Part shown: positions 1 through 10,473 of the stretch, one piece after another
Numbering within the stretch: position 1 is the stretch's first letter
Layout of the letters: the number at the start of each line of letters is the position of its first letter
Notes under the pieces: generated by a model
Databases searched by the model: none
Told to the model about the DNA's origin: nothing
What the model saw: only the letters and a program-made list of their open reading frames with translations
Translations under genes and position numbers: made by a program
Source of the DNA: Haplosporangium gracile
Lineage: Eukaryota; Mortierellomycota; Mortierellomycetes; Mortierellales; Mortierellaceae
Assembly: GCA_015499985.1 (NCBI GenBank)
Contig: JAAAUF010000969.1
Location: 1 to 15,202 of the forward strand
Length of the DNA stretch: 15,202 bases
Direction of reading: 5' to 3'

Positions 1-4
1 AAAG

Positions 5-13
5 TATAAAAAA
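5..13 (+). promoter_or_regulatory. TATA box of a plus-strand transcription unit
   Basis: A TATAAAAAA run is followed about 20 to 60 bases later by a pyrimidine-rich stretch (atttcatcttctcctctgg), the same arrangement as the MIG1-like promoter near 10320. This suggests that transcription starts near 35-60 and runs rightward. The upstream part of the promoter lies outside the window. The motif alone is short, so the call rests on the combination with the leader-like composition. Confidence 0.4.
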
Positions 14-1210
14 GCAAACATCGACATTTCATCTTCTCCTCTGGACAACATACTCCTTCTTTCTATACCTTCCCCATCCACTCACTCTCAAAAAAAGGTG
101 TCCAACATCATCTCGGCGGCAACGGCAACATTCAGGCCAGCCAGCCGACAAGCTTTTTCTTATTCCTCTTGCGAACCTTCGTACATTTCTTATCCCACCA
201 GTGCCGGTACATTGCCTACGCGCTGCAATAGAGCATGCATTCAATCCATTTCGTCGACACAGCGTACAATCAGATGAATTCTCCTTCCCATCTGAACCAC
301 AATATCAACACCAGCCTCCAGCGGTGCTCGTCTCCTCCTCCATCTCCCCGCCCCTCCCACGCCAAGCACCTATCACATACCAACTCGGGCACCTCTCCTT
401 TTCACTCGCCCGGAACTCATCCAGCAACACTTTCGGCATAATAATAAAGAAGGACGTTCAAGTTTGATGCTGGAATATTATGCACTCTCCGTGTCCCCCC
501 TTGTCCCCGCCTACCAACCACATCCCTTTATCAATCATTTCATTTCCACTCGTCCTCTCAGTGATTTACCCGATAGTGACCGCACAATTGTGGACGCGAC
601 CATTGCTTTCTTCCTATATTCAGGATACATCCACCGTCCCAGTCACCTCCCTCAATCCATTTTCCTCACAAACCTCACAAACTATCCTCCAAAGTCAACG
701 CACTTATCCTTCTCTTTGAAAGTCATCGAAGGACTTGAGCGAGAGCTGTCTCACTGTCAAATTTCTCGATGAAGAATGGATTCCCCACACTATCAGATTC
801 CCTGGCGATGCGCATAGATGATGGCGAACTACCAAAAACGCGCCGTCGACAACATCACTTATAGCGGACCCTTCGCGCCATGTTTTCCCGACAAAATATC
901 CTACCAGCTGACACAACCAACCCAAAGCCTGATGACTAGATTCTACACCCACTTCGACAGGGCTCCTATTCTTCATCCCAGGAATACATCTTCAAGTTCT
1001 AGTTCCAAGGGCTTGGGCCAACATCATGATGCAGCTCCCTCCCTTTCCCCCGACAATAAGGCGTGCGTCCGTCAAGCTTTACGAGCAATGTCAATGGAAC
1101 AAGCACCATGTTGCTCACTATACATAGCTCCTTTTCTTATCTTGCAATTTTCAAGTTTCTCTTCCTCTCACACTTTATTCTAGATAAACAATAATAATAA
1201 TAATAAAAAG
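14..1210 (+). other. Possible plus-strand transcription unit with broken coding potential
   Basis: The plus strand is strongly C-rich from about 240 to 1100, like coding or leader sequence elsewhere in the window, and ends in an AT-rich run with AATAAA at 1202-1207. An ATG at 235 opens 68 codons rich in Ser, Pro and His, then meets three TAA codons in a row (439-447). Another frame is open from 201 to about 809 apart from single stops at 465-467 and 717-719; its last part contains TVKFLDEEWIPHTIRFPG, which looks like folded protein. A third frame is open from 818 to 1183. I could not find GT-AG introns that join these pieces. It could be a decayed gene, a long non-coding RNA, or a gene with sequence errors. 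No family is recognised. Confidence 0.3.
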
Positions 1211-1587
1211 GTAATTTGAGGCAGAAAAAAAGCAACCGCGGACAACATCATAATGGAGTTTGACTGGAGCTCCAGAATGAATATTCAATAGCCGTCGTCT
1301 GCCTTGGTTGTTTTGCACTTTCTGTACGCGCTATCATTTGTTTACATATATATATATAATGCTCAGGCAAAACACGCAGACGAGAGAGTATATGTGTATG
1401 AAAGAAGTAACAATGTCTATTTTACACTTGGTTCCCAAATAGTCATGTCTTTTTTCTTTCCTACCCGTGCAGGCAAACGAAAAGAAAATGACGATTTGAA
1501 AATGACAATGAAGAATAATAAAAAAACGACTACTGACTAAAACTAAAACGAAAAAGAAAGAAATTGAAACCTTTGAAATGGAAACTA
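1211..1587. other. Convergent intergenic region, 3' side of CCR4
   Basis: This AT-rich stretch lies between the rightward unit on the left and the leftward CCR4 gene. It has a short TA run at 1347-1359 and no supportable gene. It must hold the 3' UTR and poly(A) site of CCR4 on the minus strand, but I could not choose a poly(A) signal. A minus-strand UGUAAAAUA at 1418-1426 fits the nine-base Puf4-type pattern, which is short enough to be chance. Confidence 0.5.
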
Positions 1588-3850
1588 CTACTTGCTGCTC
1601 GAAGGGCGACGGTTATTACCGTTGCCATTACCATTACCACCACCATTGTTGTTGTTATTGTTATTGTTGCCCATGGCTCCAAAGTTGGGTGTCGATTTGG
1701 GGAGCGAGACCTGGCTCCTGAACTTGAACTCGGCCAGGATGGGGATATGGTCCGAAGGGAAATGGGCGTTAGGAAAGCCGACACAACGACTCATATACTC
1801 CTTCTCTACGCCTCCCAATAGTCCCAGGACGTTCAGGAAGTTAGACGAGTAATAAATATAGTCGATCAACGCCACAAACGATGGCGTAAAGTTAGTGAAC
1901 GGCAACTCATTGACCTGGCTGTATGACGATCGAAGCGTCATCTTGTGCGAGAGTCCATCCGTCGTGTAGCTTCCGTAGGCATGACCTCCAAAATCATCAT
2001 GGCCCTGTGCGACCGCTCCCTTAGTCAAGAACTCGTACACGCCCGAGTCCGGCTCTGAGTTAAAATCTCCACAGATCAAGGTCGGCAGCTTGCCACCCAC
2101 ACTGCTGACAGTGGGAGGTGCACCAGAGGAAGTTGGGAGATGGGCCCACTGGTTGGAAAGCTTGTCCAGCTCGTCCATCAACATTGCGACCTGAACCAGC
2201 TTGACATCCTTGAAGATCGGGTCCCAGTGGATGTGGGCATTGGCAACCACCACCCGGTTGTGTGTATCCTTGTGCTCCAGGAGAGTGATGACAGTGATAT
2301 TGTCCTTGGTCATGACGCGGTTGAAAATGTCCTCCGTCTTCCTGAAGTCGGGTCTCTGCAGAGCAATATGGTTGAACTCTACCAAATGCTTGTCAATCAA
2401 AGTGAATCTATCAATATGGCGGAAAAAAAAATTGTTAGAACTTGAATACAACGACGTGCTACAAATGAAGCCTCATTCGGCCCTGGCGCCGTAGACTCAC
2501 TTGGAGGCCTTGAAGAAGGTAGCACAGCCATCCACGTTCCTGCGATCCTTCTCCGGCATGGTCTTAGCACGAGACTTGGGCCAGAAGACACTGTCATAAT
2601 CGCCCTGTTGCTTCATCTGCTCCTTAAAGTAGTCGTCGTACTGGCCAGACTCGACTTCCTATAAGATTAAAACACAAGACACCATCAACATAAGTTGTCA
2701 ATTTCGCTCCGTTTCAGTACTAAACATCAAATGGTCGGAAGCGCACTGTACCTGGAGACAGATAATGTCGGCACTGTAGGCCAGAACCTCCTGAAGAATC
2801 AATTCCTTACGGTACTCCCAAGCAAGCGCCCAAGATGGGGTGTAGCCATACATCTGAGCCGTGGCGTACTTTTCGGCCAAAATGTTGTAAGAAAACATGG
2901 TGAAAGTATCCGCTCCTGTCGTTGCTGCGGCGGCGCTATCCTCCAAAGTAATCCATTCTCTCTCAGGTGGAGGCAATGGCACTATGTATCGAATGATAAT
3001 ACGTTTGGTGGCGTTAGAACGAGAAAAAATCAATCAACATATGTTTTAACAAGCGCGCAGTCCAATCACGGATGTAAAAAAAAAGTGCACTTTACCTTGA
3101 CAGTTCTCGCGCAAGTAGGTGATGACAGTGTTGGTTCCATCCTGCTGCAACAAGTTTTTGAGACTCTCATTCAACGGGTTGCCCTCCAGAGCCAAGATCT
3201 CCAGTTGAAACAAGGTGCCCAGTTCCGGAGGAAGGGTGACCAAGCCATTATCAACCAAGAGGAGTTCTTTGAGGTTTGTGAGCAGACCGATCTCGAGAGG
3301 AATGGACGTCAGCTTGTTTCCAGAGGCATCCAAGATGGTCAATCCCGTCAGTCGACTGATCTCGGGAGAGAGATGGTGCAAGTTGTTATGGTTGACATAG
3401 AGAGCGGTCAAGAAGGAGTAGCCAAAGAGCTCTTTGCTGATGTTCTTGAGTCCCATGCCTCCAAGATCCAGAATCTTCCAGGGCTGAATGCTCCCCTTGT
3501 CCTTACTTCCTGCTCCAGCTCCGCTCTCGCCATTGGTCGTACCGGCAGCCGTCGTAGCGCCATTCTTGGAGGGACTGTTGGGATCCGTGATGGTGACGGC
3601 TGAGCTCAAGTTGGTGCTCCTGGCTACTGCCGCTGCTGCCCTAGCCCTATAGTGAGGGGTGGAAGATTGTCGAGAGACGTTGGCGTAGTGCAACTGCTGT
3701 TGATAGTGACTGGCTGCGGCACCAAGTTGAGGGGTGAGCGATGCTGGGAGACTGGCAGGAGAAGAAACGCCTGACTGTTGATGGATCTGCACTTGATGGT
3801 TGAGCTGCTGCTGTTGCTGCTGAAGATGGTGGTTCAATGCTTGCTGCTGT

Positions 3851-3882
<32 letters not shown>

Positions 3883-4125
3883 CTGTTGATGATGCTGATG
3901 CTGTTGGTGTTGTTGTTGTTGCTGCTGCTGAAACTTCTGAGCGAGGTTCATCTGAACAGGGTACCGGCCCATTCCGGCGTTGTACATTCCTGGTCCCATG
4001 TGATATCCTGAGGAGGTAGGAGGTCCCACCAAGGACGAGGCTGAGGGTTGGGCGGGAGAATACATATTGTTGTCCGAGTTAGGTCCATTACTCTGGTAGA
4101 GGATCGGATTGTAGTGGTTGGCCAT
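1588..4125 (-). CDS. CCR4: CCR4: poly(A)-specific 3' exonuclease, catalytic subunit of CCR4-NOT
   Basis: Four exons on the minus strand, 4125-3096, 2981-2752, 2658-2501 and 2407-1588, give an in-frame protein of 745 residues. The introns (114, 93 and 93 bp) have donors GTAAAG, GTACAG and GTGAGT and acceptors ending in TAG. Domain order is the CCR4 one: a low-complexity N-terminus with a Gln/His tract (about 66-117), leucine-rich repeats (about 213-340), the linker VPLPPPEREW (344-353), then the endonuclease/exonuclease/phosphatase fold. Visible catalytic motifs are FSYNILAEKYA near 376, ICLQEVE with Glu421, CGDFNSEPDS with Asp587 and Asn589, IDYIYYS with Asp655, and FPSDHIPIL with Asp692 and His693; none is missing. 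The family removes mRNA poly(A) tails in the cytoplasm, and in yeast the LRR binds Caf1/Pop2. The start has good context (AACAATGG) and no earlier in-frame choice is needed. The C-terminus ends in an odd Asn/Gly tail (720-737). Confidence 0.97.
3775..3930 (-). repeat. CAG/CAA/CAC trinucleotide tract coding Gln/His in CCR4
   Basis: CCR4 residues about 66-117 are almost all Gln with some His, including an unbroken run of 16 Gln (3841-3888). Codons are mixed CAG and CAA, so it is an impure, probably fairly stable repeat. Length variation between strains would be expected. The reverse strand reads as poly-Leu or poly-Ala, which is an artefact. Confidence 0.9.
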
Positions 4126-4800
4126 TGTTCCGTTATTTAACGCTTAAGGATGATGATAGATCTGTTGAAGGAGTGCTGTGAAAACTGACAGGATTCAATT
4201 GATCATGCGAGACGGATATCCTGAGTAATACAAGGTACTGGGCAATGGCTTTGTCTTTGCGGTGGGGTGCAGGTTGAGGTTGTGGTCGTATTCTAAGAGA
4301 CGTAAGAGAGAGCCAAGTCAGAGTAAGTTTTCTTTCTGCATCAGGTCAACAACCCTTGCAACAAGATGCAGGCGAAAGGTTGCTTGTTGTTTTTGCTTGT
4401 GTAATTGCGCATTCTCTCTGGGAGCATAGTTCTGGAGCGAATAAACTATTGGACCATGCGATGACCAAGCAACAAACAAACAAAGGGGCGGGGTGTGGAC
4501 GCGCTGACAAGACGGTGTTCTTACACAGAGAAAGGTGAGCATTAAACAATGCGCTGGCACGAGAGAGTGGAGGAGAGGTGACCAGCAGGACGATGAAGGA
4601 TGAGATGAGTGAGTGTGTGTGCGTGTTAAATAATATCGAATAGAAAGGCAGAAGAAAGGAAAAAGGGCGAGTAGATGAAGAGGTAAAAAAGAGGGGGCGA
4701 TGAGGACGTGGACACAAAGGGAGGACAAAAAGGGCATCAATGGTCTGTCCATCGCTGCAGCAAAGGCATACACTTGAGGTTGAAACAGTCATTGGGAAAT
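4126..4800 (-). promoter_or_regulatory. CCR4 5' UTR and proximal promoter, with candidate leader intron
   Basis: Read on the minus strand this stretch is pyrimidine-rich, as expected for a fungal leader. A strong 3' splice pattern lies at 4293-4321: branch CTGAC (4317-4321), a TC-rich tract, and acceptor TTAG with its AG at 4294-4293. A matching GTAAGA donor sits at 4524-4519, giving a candidate 232-bp intron. Its removal would take out several upstream ATGs. No clear TATA box is seen. A GC box (GGGGCGGGG on the plus strand) lies at 4485-4493, inside the candidate intron. The two long minus-strand reading frames here are pyrimidine artefacts. Confidence 0.45.
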
Positions 4801-4838
4801 GAGAAAGGCATGAAATAGAAGAAGGAAATAATGATTAT

Positions 4839-4858
4839 GTAAATTTTAATTTACGTCA
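4839..4858. promoter_or_regulatory. Palindrome overlapping an ATF/CREB-like site
   Basis: GTAAATT (4839-4845) and AATTTAC (4848-4854) form an inverted repeat with a 2-base spacer, and the right arm runs into TTACGTCA (4851-4858). TTACGTCA is a known bZIP (ATF/CREB, Sko1-type) binding sequence. It lies about 715 bp upstream of the CCR4 ATG. An 8-base match occurs by chance often enough that function is only a guess. Confidence 0.25.
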
Positions 4859-5381
4859 CTATTCATAGTTGCAAGGAAGTAAAGTACTTTGTAACTCGTG
4901 GGAAGTTGGCTTAAAGGGGCAGAAGGATTCGGTCGTAGGAAAACCTTGAATAACCCTTCACCTTTTTTCTTGTGATCCTTGTGCGATTGCTCGGATGTTG
5001 TCCGTCCGTTGTTTAAACACGCGCTCAGATTATGTCCGCACACACACACCAAGCAAGATATACGCCTCTCTTAACCATCCCTAGGTCGACGATTTTATGG
5101 TAGACACGCGTTTGGCTTATCATGACGGGAAACACTATCATCCTTCTCCCCTTTGTGGAGGGGTAAGAGCGCATGTACTATGAACAAAAAACAAAAAAGG
5201 GTTCATATAAACCCAACCTGGATATCATTCTGCCATTGTTTACTTTGCACAAGCAAAGAGAACAAAGGCGTACCCTATCTCTCCACGAACCACCTTTTCA
5301 AAGAGTATGCCAAAAACAAAAGCATCTTATTACATTCATATGATCCCTATCCTCCACGTTGTTGAATTTCCTTCTCTCTTA

Positions 5382-5402
5382 TGTGTGTGTGCGTGTGTGT
5401 GT
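5382..5402. repeat. (TG)n microsatellite with one interruption
   Basis: A TG dinucleotide run of 21 bases with a single C interruption near the middle, in non-coding sequence. Confidence 0.85.
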
Positions 5403-5692
5403 TTACCCAGCTGTTTCTAAAAATCGAATCACGGAACTTGGTTGCCCTTGACCCTCCCCTCCCAATGGTATCTTGAATCGGCCGTGTGATAGACCATCTT
5501 CTGCCTTTCTATTCACATGGGTACAGGTGCAAGCCAACATCAACGACATCAAGGAAGAAACATATCGGCATCGATTGTTTTGTGGAGAGGATGAAAGAGA
5601 GAGAGCAAAAGACAAAAAAAAACGAGAAAGGAAGGGAAGAGAAGCGGTGTGTTTCTGTCAATCCCGTCGACCCCGCATTCTATCAATTTTTC

Positions 5693-5715
5693 AAAAAAAA
5701 AAAAAAAAAAAAAAA
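5693..5715. repeat. A23 homopolymer
   Basis: Twenty-three A in a row. No flanking target-site duplication or retroelement reading frame was seen, so there is no support for a retroposed tail. Length may be unreliable in an assembly. Confidence 0.85.
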
Positions 5716-7012
5716 GTACAGCACCCTCCGCTGTTTGTTATTCTATCTGTCTATGCGGCTGCTCAGCGTCATGCTTGCTTACATTTTTTTTCTGTCTTCG
5801 GCCTCACATGTTGGATTGTTTATTTCGGAAGGCACAAAACCGGTGTAGCCGGCCGAAAACGTACTTTTAAAAGAATACGCCCCACATCAACGCGCATCGG
5901 TGTTGATTGCTCGACTAGGAAAGAATTCCACGGTCTATCGCGTTTTTTTTCTCTTCGTTTTTTTTTTCTCAGGAACAACAAAAACTAGGCTATTATTACC
6001 AAACAAAGCGCACTTGCCATTTTTTTCCTTTCAATCGCTCGTTGTCGACAAGATCGTCATTCTACTCACCCAAAGTAACATTGAGAAGCGGATACTATAC
6101 TTCTGCCTTTCCTGTTTATCCCGAAGAATCAATCCTTTAGCAGCTCACTACAACTGTCTTCATTGTGGTCCATGGCCCCTTTCCCCGTATTTCGATGTGG
6201 GATGCGAAAAAGGGAAACCATCAATCGAAGGAAAATGATTGGGGACTGATCAGTTGATTTTGAAACTCAGCCTCTTTTGACAAAGGAAAAGGTGGGGAAC
6301 TTGTAAGAACAGAACAAGGTTGCGGACAGATGCAGAGCAAAAAACGGAGCTGGGTTTCCAAATAGCGACCGACCGAAAACCAATGGAGACAGACAAGATA
6401 GGGTAAGAGAGAAAAAAAAGGGCAAGTTAATTTTGCACTCTTTTTGATGTATCCATGGGCGCAATTGGGAGGAGGAGAAGGGAGGAGAAAGAAAAAAAGG
6501 AGAGCACCATCCACTAACTATCTCAAATTGCATTTTCCGTAATAGAACAAGAAAAACACGAGCAGTTCGGAAATTGATGATAATAGTTGTTGACGTTGAT
6601 GTTGATGTGGTTACATCCGTGGCAGCTATCTCTCAAACACGGCCCAGCAATTGTAAACCCACCATCAGTTACTTTTTGAGGAGAGACTTCCGGGGCTTAC
6701 TCGATCGCGGATTGGGATTTGTTGGTTGCATAATTGAACACTCCCTAATTGACACCCGAGAGACCAAGAGGGATGGAAGGAGCAGTGCAGGGTTTACCAA
6801 AAGGGTAATAAAGGGGTGGCTCTTTCAATTGTTTTGTGTCAGGTGTATTGCAGAAAGAGCAGAAGAGGGCCAAGCCTAAAAGCGGCAGTCCCATTATCCA
6901 AGACAAACCACCCCGCGCACGCACTACCATTTGCGGGTTTGGGTGAGTTCCTTTCTGTTGTCCCCTATTTGTTAGCCGTGTCCTGGTCAGATCAGGTCAG
7001 GTCGGGCGATCC

Positions 7013-7056
7013 ATCTCTGTCTCTCTCTCTTTCTCTTTCTCTCTTGTCTGTGTCTG
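7013..7056. repeat. TC-rich simple repeat
   Basis: A pyrimidine tract made of tctc, tttc and tgtc units, with almost no purines except a few G. It could be a mirror-repeat or triplex-prone sequence or simply a microsatellite. Confidence 0.75.
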
Positions 7057-7524
7057 AGCCAAATTGCCCAGGTTTCAGTCGTCCAAAAAAAAATATGCTT
7101 GGACGCGAGCCAGTCTCTTTGTTTTCTTAGGCCCAGTCATTCGGTTCCCCTCCTCTCTTTACTCCCACATGAGGAGTGTGCGAGGCCTACTTGTCAAAGG
7201 TAACAGGTGATCGATCCTATTACCAAAGTGTCAGTCCACTTTGATTAGAGAGACTCCACTTTTTTTTTCTTGTTGTCGTCGTTGTTATTAATAAACAATT
7301 GTTTGATCAACAGTTAAGAAAAATGACAGCCAATGTTCTTCTTCGATGCTTCTATCGCCCCTTTTCCATAATCTTTGTCGAGAAAAAAGAAAAAAAAAGA
7401 AGGGTGCTATGGCAAATGAATCAAACGGCCCTTTGTTTTTTTTTTCTCTCCGCTTTGGTCAAGGTGCGTTTACACAACGTTCAAGCTTCTTATCCTTTCC
7501 TCTCCTTCTTCGCCGCAAGCAAAA

Positions 7525-7543
7525 ATATATATATATATATATA
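7525..7543. repeat. (AT)n microsatellite
   Basis: A perfect alternating AT run of 19 bases preceded by A-rich sequence, in non-coding DNA. Confidence 0.85.
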
Positions 7544-8410
7544 CTATGAACGAGCTGATTCGGGAGAAGAAAGAGGGTACCTGGAGAACATCGGAACGAG
7601 CGGCCAGCGCTCATTTGCTGAAGGCCCTTCAATTGTGTCTTGCGGACCGTGGGATGATTTGAATCTCAGCCTCTCGCCCTGGGCTTGCTTTTCGCGGGGA
7701 TAGAGAAGAATTTTTGCTATCTCTAGCCAAAGAAAACCGCCAAAGGGGCAAAACTGAGGGAGAGTAGATTAAGAGGAGTTAAGGTGGGGTCCATGCCTAT
7801 CCGTCTGTCTGTACCCAACACTATCTGTAACCCCTCCATGGATTATATTATTCTTTGTTATTTGTATTTCAAAGACTGGCTCTCTCCTCATTGCATCCTC
7901 AAATGTACATGCCGTCTTAGATGTCCCATAATTTTTGTCTATTGTTACATTTTTTGTTTTGATGGTCGGGGAGGAGAGCAAGAAGATCTGAATCCTGGGC
8001 CCTGCTGATTCAATGTACATTCAGGTATCAAACTGAATCACCTTTTCTTTTTGTTGCTTTCTGTTCGCCTATTGCTCATTTTTCCTCATTTTCCAACCCC
8101 CGGCAGCCAAAGGAGTGGTGTCGGTCCGTTATCTTCTAAAATTGTCCTTTTTGCCTTACAGATCAGGTCATGTAAACCCACACACCCAAAACTTATGCCA
8201 GTCGAAGCGGAGTCCATTTGCCACGTTATCATGAGTTTGTGATGACGACAGATACAAAAACATGGGCCCAACTAACAAAAAAGATAAAAAATGAAGGTGC
8301 TTCTTGTCTAGGATTTGTTCAAGGGCCGAGTTGTTAGATAGCGATTGAACCAGAGTGACCATGAATTGTTTTGTGCGGTACCTTATTGTCCTTGCCAAGC
8401 ATTCGGGTTT

Positions 8411-8462
8411 GTCTGTCTGTCTATCTGTCTGTCTGTCTATCTGTCTGTCTGTCTGTCTGTCT
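8411..8462. repeat. (GTCT)13 tetranucleotide repeat with regular ATCT variants
   Basis: Thirteen tetranucleotide units. Units 4 and 8 are ATCT and the rest are GTCT, so the array contains two copies of a 16-base higher-order unit (three GTCT plus one ATCT) followed by five pure GTCT. This suggests expansion in 16-base steps. It is non-coding; the minus strand reads as a Thr/Asp/Arg/Gln-like artefact. Confidence 0.9.
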
Positions 8463-10319
8463 GCTATGTTTGGAACAAAGGGCACACCGAGTATAACATC
8501 GTAGAAAACACTTTGACGACACGCAAAAACGTATAGTCAGAACTCGCAGTAGTAGGTTTTTTCCTGGTCAAGAATGGAATGCAAAAAAAATTGTTCATCG
8601 GCCCTTTTGCTGCTCGAAAAAAGGACACAAAACGATCAGCATAAACAAATCTTTCTTGTTCATCGCACATTGTATCGAGCAAACGACACATGTGCGTATT
8701 TGTGGAGGAATAGATAGTAAGGTGACGACGAGGAGGAGGAGGGAGAGGAGGATGAGAAAAAGCAAAGGGCAAGGGAAGGCTAATCGCGATAATTTGCAGG
8801 GTCAGTCCAAGCGAGAATTTATATTCCCGTACCCTTCAAAACCCATCTCCCCTCCTTAGAAAATAGACGTCGTCAGTCATCTTTCAAAGCTGACGGGGGG
8901 TCAGCAAATGAGGAGAAATTAGACGGAGAGAAACAAAGGGTTATTGACACGAGGAAAAAACAGAGAGAGCCATTGAAAGAGAAAGAAGGGAAAGGAATGC
9001 TGAAGACGAGAAAAAAAGGAGACGGCACTCAGCTCGAGAGGGAAGTAGATTCCGATTTAAAGCTACATGAGCATTTTTTCGTGTCGAATCTACGCTTGAC
9101 CGGGCACCTACTCCCGCCACTTCTCCTTGTCGTCGTACAGGGTTCGCTATTTGTCATTTTTGTTCATGCATTGCTTCCATGAGTGAGAGCGGAAAGGATG
9201 TGTTGTGCAAGAGAGCGAGAGGTTTATCATGCATCGTTTTAATTGATTCACACATGGTTAAGAAAATGAACACGAAGATACAGTTGATAGTGGCGATCCC
9301 ATGGAATGGAATGTAGCCGACAATAATAGCGAATGAGTCCTGCGAACACAACCGTGTCGTGTAGATCGTAATCATGCATTTTCACGTTACCTCGAGAAGT
9401 GGTCTCGACAGAAGGATGAAGGCGCATATGGGCTCGGGGCATTTAACAAACATGGCGACGTCCTCCTCGGTCACGAAAGAAGGGGAGGAAGATGGCAAAG
9501 CTAAAAACTCCTTAGAGTGTTTCAATACTTCCTCTTTTTTGATGTTTGAAGGACGAAAGGAGATGTCAATGGTGATCGTTTCTTAGTTGGGATGGTAGGA
9601 TGGAGATCGTCCCTTTTTTTTTTGAGTTGACTCCGCGCTTGGACCAAATGTCAACAAAGGCGCAATTTGTAACGGAGATAGGAGGAGAAAGAAAGGGAAG
9701 GAAAGTAAAGAGGAAGAAAGAGGAAGGGAAAGTAAGAAGGAAAAAAGGAATTGACCGATAGACATTCAAGCAACCATGCGTAAAAACACAAAAGGGTTGA
9801 AGGATCACCTTATCTCTTGTGGCATGGACTGGAATTGTTCATTAGTTGTCCGATTGCATTCGACCCTGCCTATGCCCATTGTCTGTTTGTTTTGTGAGTT
9901 CACTGTGTGTGAATGAATACGATTGAGTACAGTAGAAGCTGGCTTCTTTAATGAATTTGTCCATCCAAGTTTTGTTTTTGTCGTTCAGATGTCAACGTGT
10001 GAATACTATAGATTGTCGCCATAGTTTGCATTGTTTGCCTTTTCTTCTTTTGTTGTTGTGCCATATATGTAATAGCACGTTATTGTAAATTGTAATTGAA
10101 CTGAATAGGATGCCATCCTCGATAGCACAGACATCGGTATTCTAAATTATTTAAGTCCAATTCAGTGGTGAATCCGACTGCACAAGATATTCATTCACAC
10201 GGACAAACAACCTAAATAGCCAGCCAGGTCAGCCATACCGAAAGGCCAAAGATAAGGATTTCGTCCTCAGACAAACAACAATGATGACCCTTCCCTTACT
10301 GCCTACTCCACGAGCAACT

Positions 10320-10473
10320 ATAAAGACAGGCCGCAGCTTGCCCGTGGCCACCTTTTCCTTTTTTTTTTTTTATTCCCCTTTACCTTTTCACTCATTTTCT
10401 CTCGCTCCCTCCTTCGCTCCCTCTTCCTCACCTCCTCACTCTTCCTCCTATCCTCATACTTCTCGCTCTCACA
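10320..10473 (+). promoter_or_regulatory. Core promoter and leader of the MIG1-like gene
   Basis: A TATAAAG box at 10320-10326 is followed by a T11-12 run and about 100 bases of nearly pure pyrimidine sequence up to the ATG. No ATG occurs between about 10350 and 10474, so the main start would be the first one reached by a scanning ribosome. An upstream ATG at 10281 opens an overlapping frame but lies ahead of the TATA box. Confidence 0.6.

Larger units (their letters stand above)
4801..10300. other. Long intergenic region between divergent CCR4 and MIG1-like genes
   Basis: About 5.5 kb with no reading frame that looks like a protein on either strand: the frames are short, low-complexity, and mirror T-, C- or A-rich runs. 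I looked for tRNA B-box patterns on both strands and found none, and saw no rRNA or snRNA signature. Contents are homopolymers, microsatellites (listed separately), an ATF/CREB-like TTACGTCA at 4851-4858, and one GCGGGG at 7694-7699. It probably holds distal promoter DNA for one or both genes. An unrecognised non-coding RNA or small multi-exon gene cannot be excluded. Confidence 0.6.

Noticed and set aside
2695..3603. A 302-codon plus-strand open frame
   Set aside because: It lies antisense to CCR4 exons and two introns; the minus strand has conserved domains and correct splice sites, so this is a shadow.
3778..4019. Poly-Leu and poly-Ala/Val plus-strand frames
   Set aside because: They are the reverse reading of the Gln/His tract of CCR4.
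4318..4792. Two overlapping minus-strand frames of about 150 codons
   Set aside because: Both lie in the pyrimidine-rich CCR4 leader, are dominated by Ser, Pro, Leu and Phe, and contain a likely intron; composition alone keeps them open.
5693..5715. Poly(A) tail of a retroposed copy
   Set aside because: No target-site duplication and no recognisable gene or retroelement upstream of the A run.
6985..7003. Repeated AGGTCA half-sites, like a nuclear-receptor element
   Set aside because: Fungi lack nuclear receptors of that class; three short repeats within 20 bases in low-complexity DNA are not evidence of function.
4801..10300. tRNA genes in the long gap
   Set aside because: Scanned both strands by eye for the GWTCRANNC B-box; near matches lack the final C and have no A-box at the right distance.
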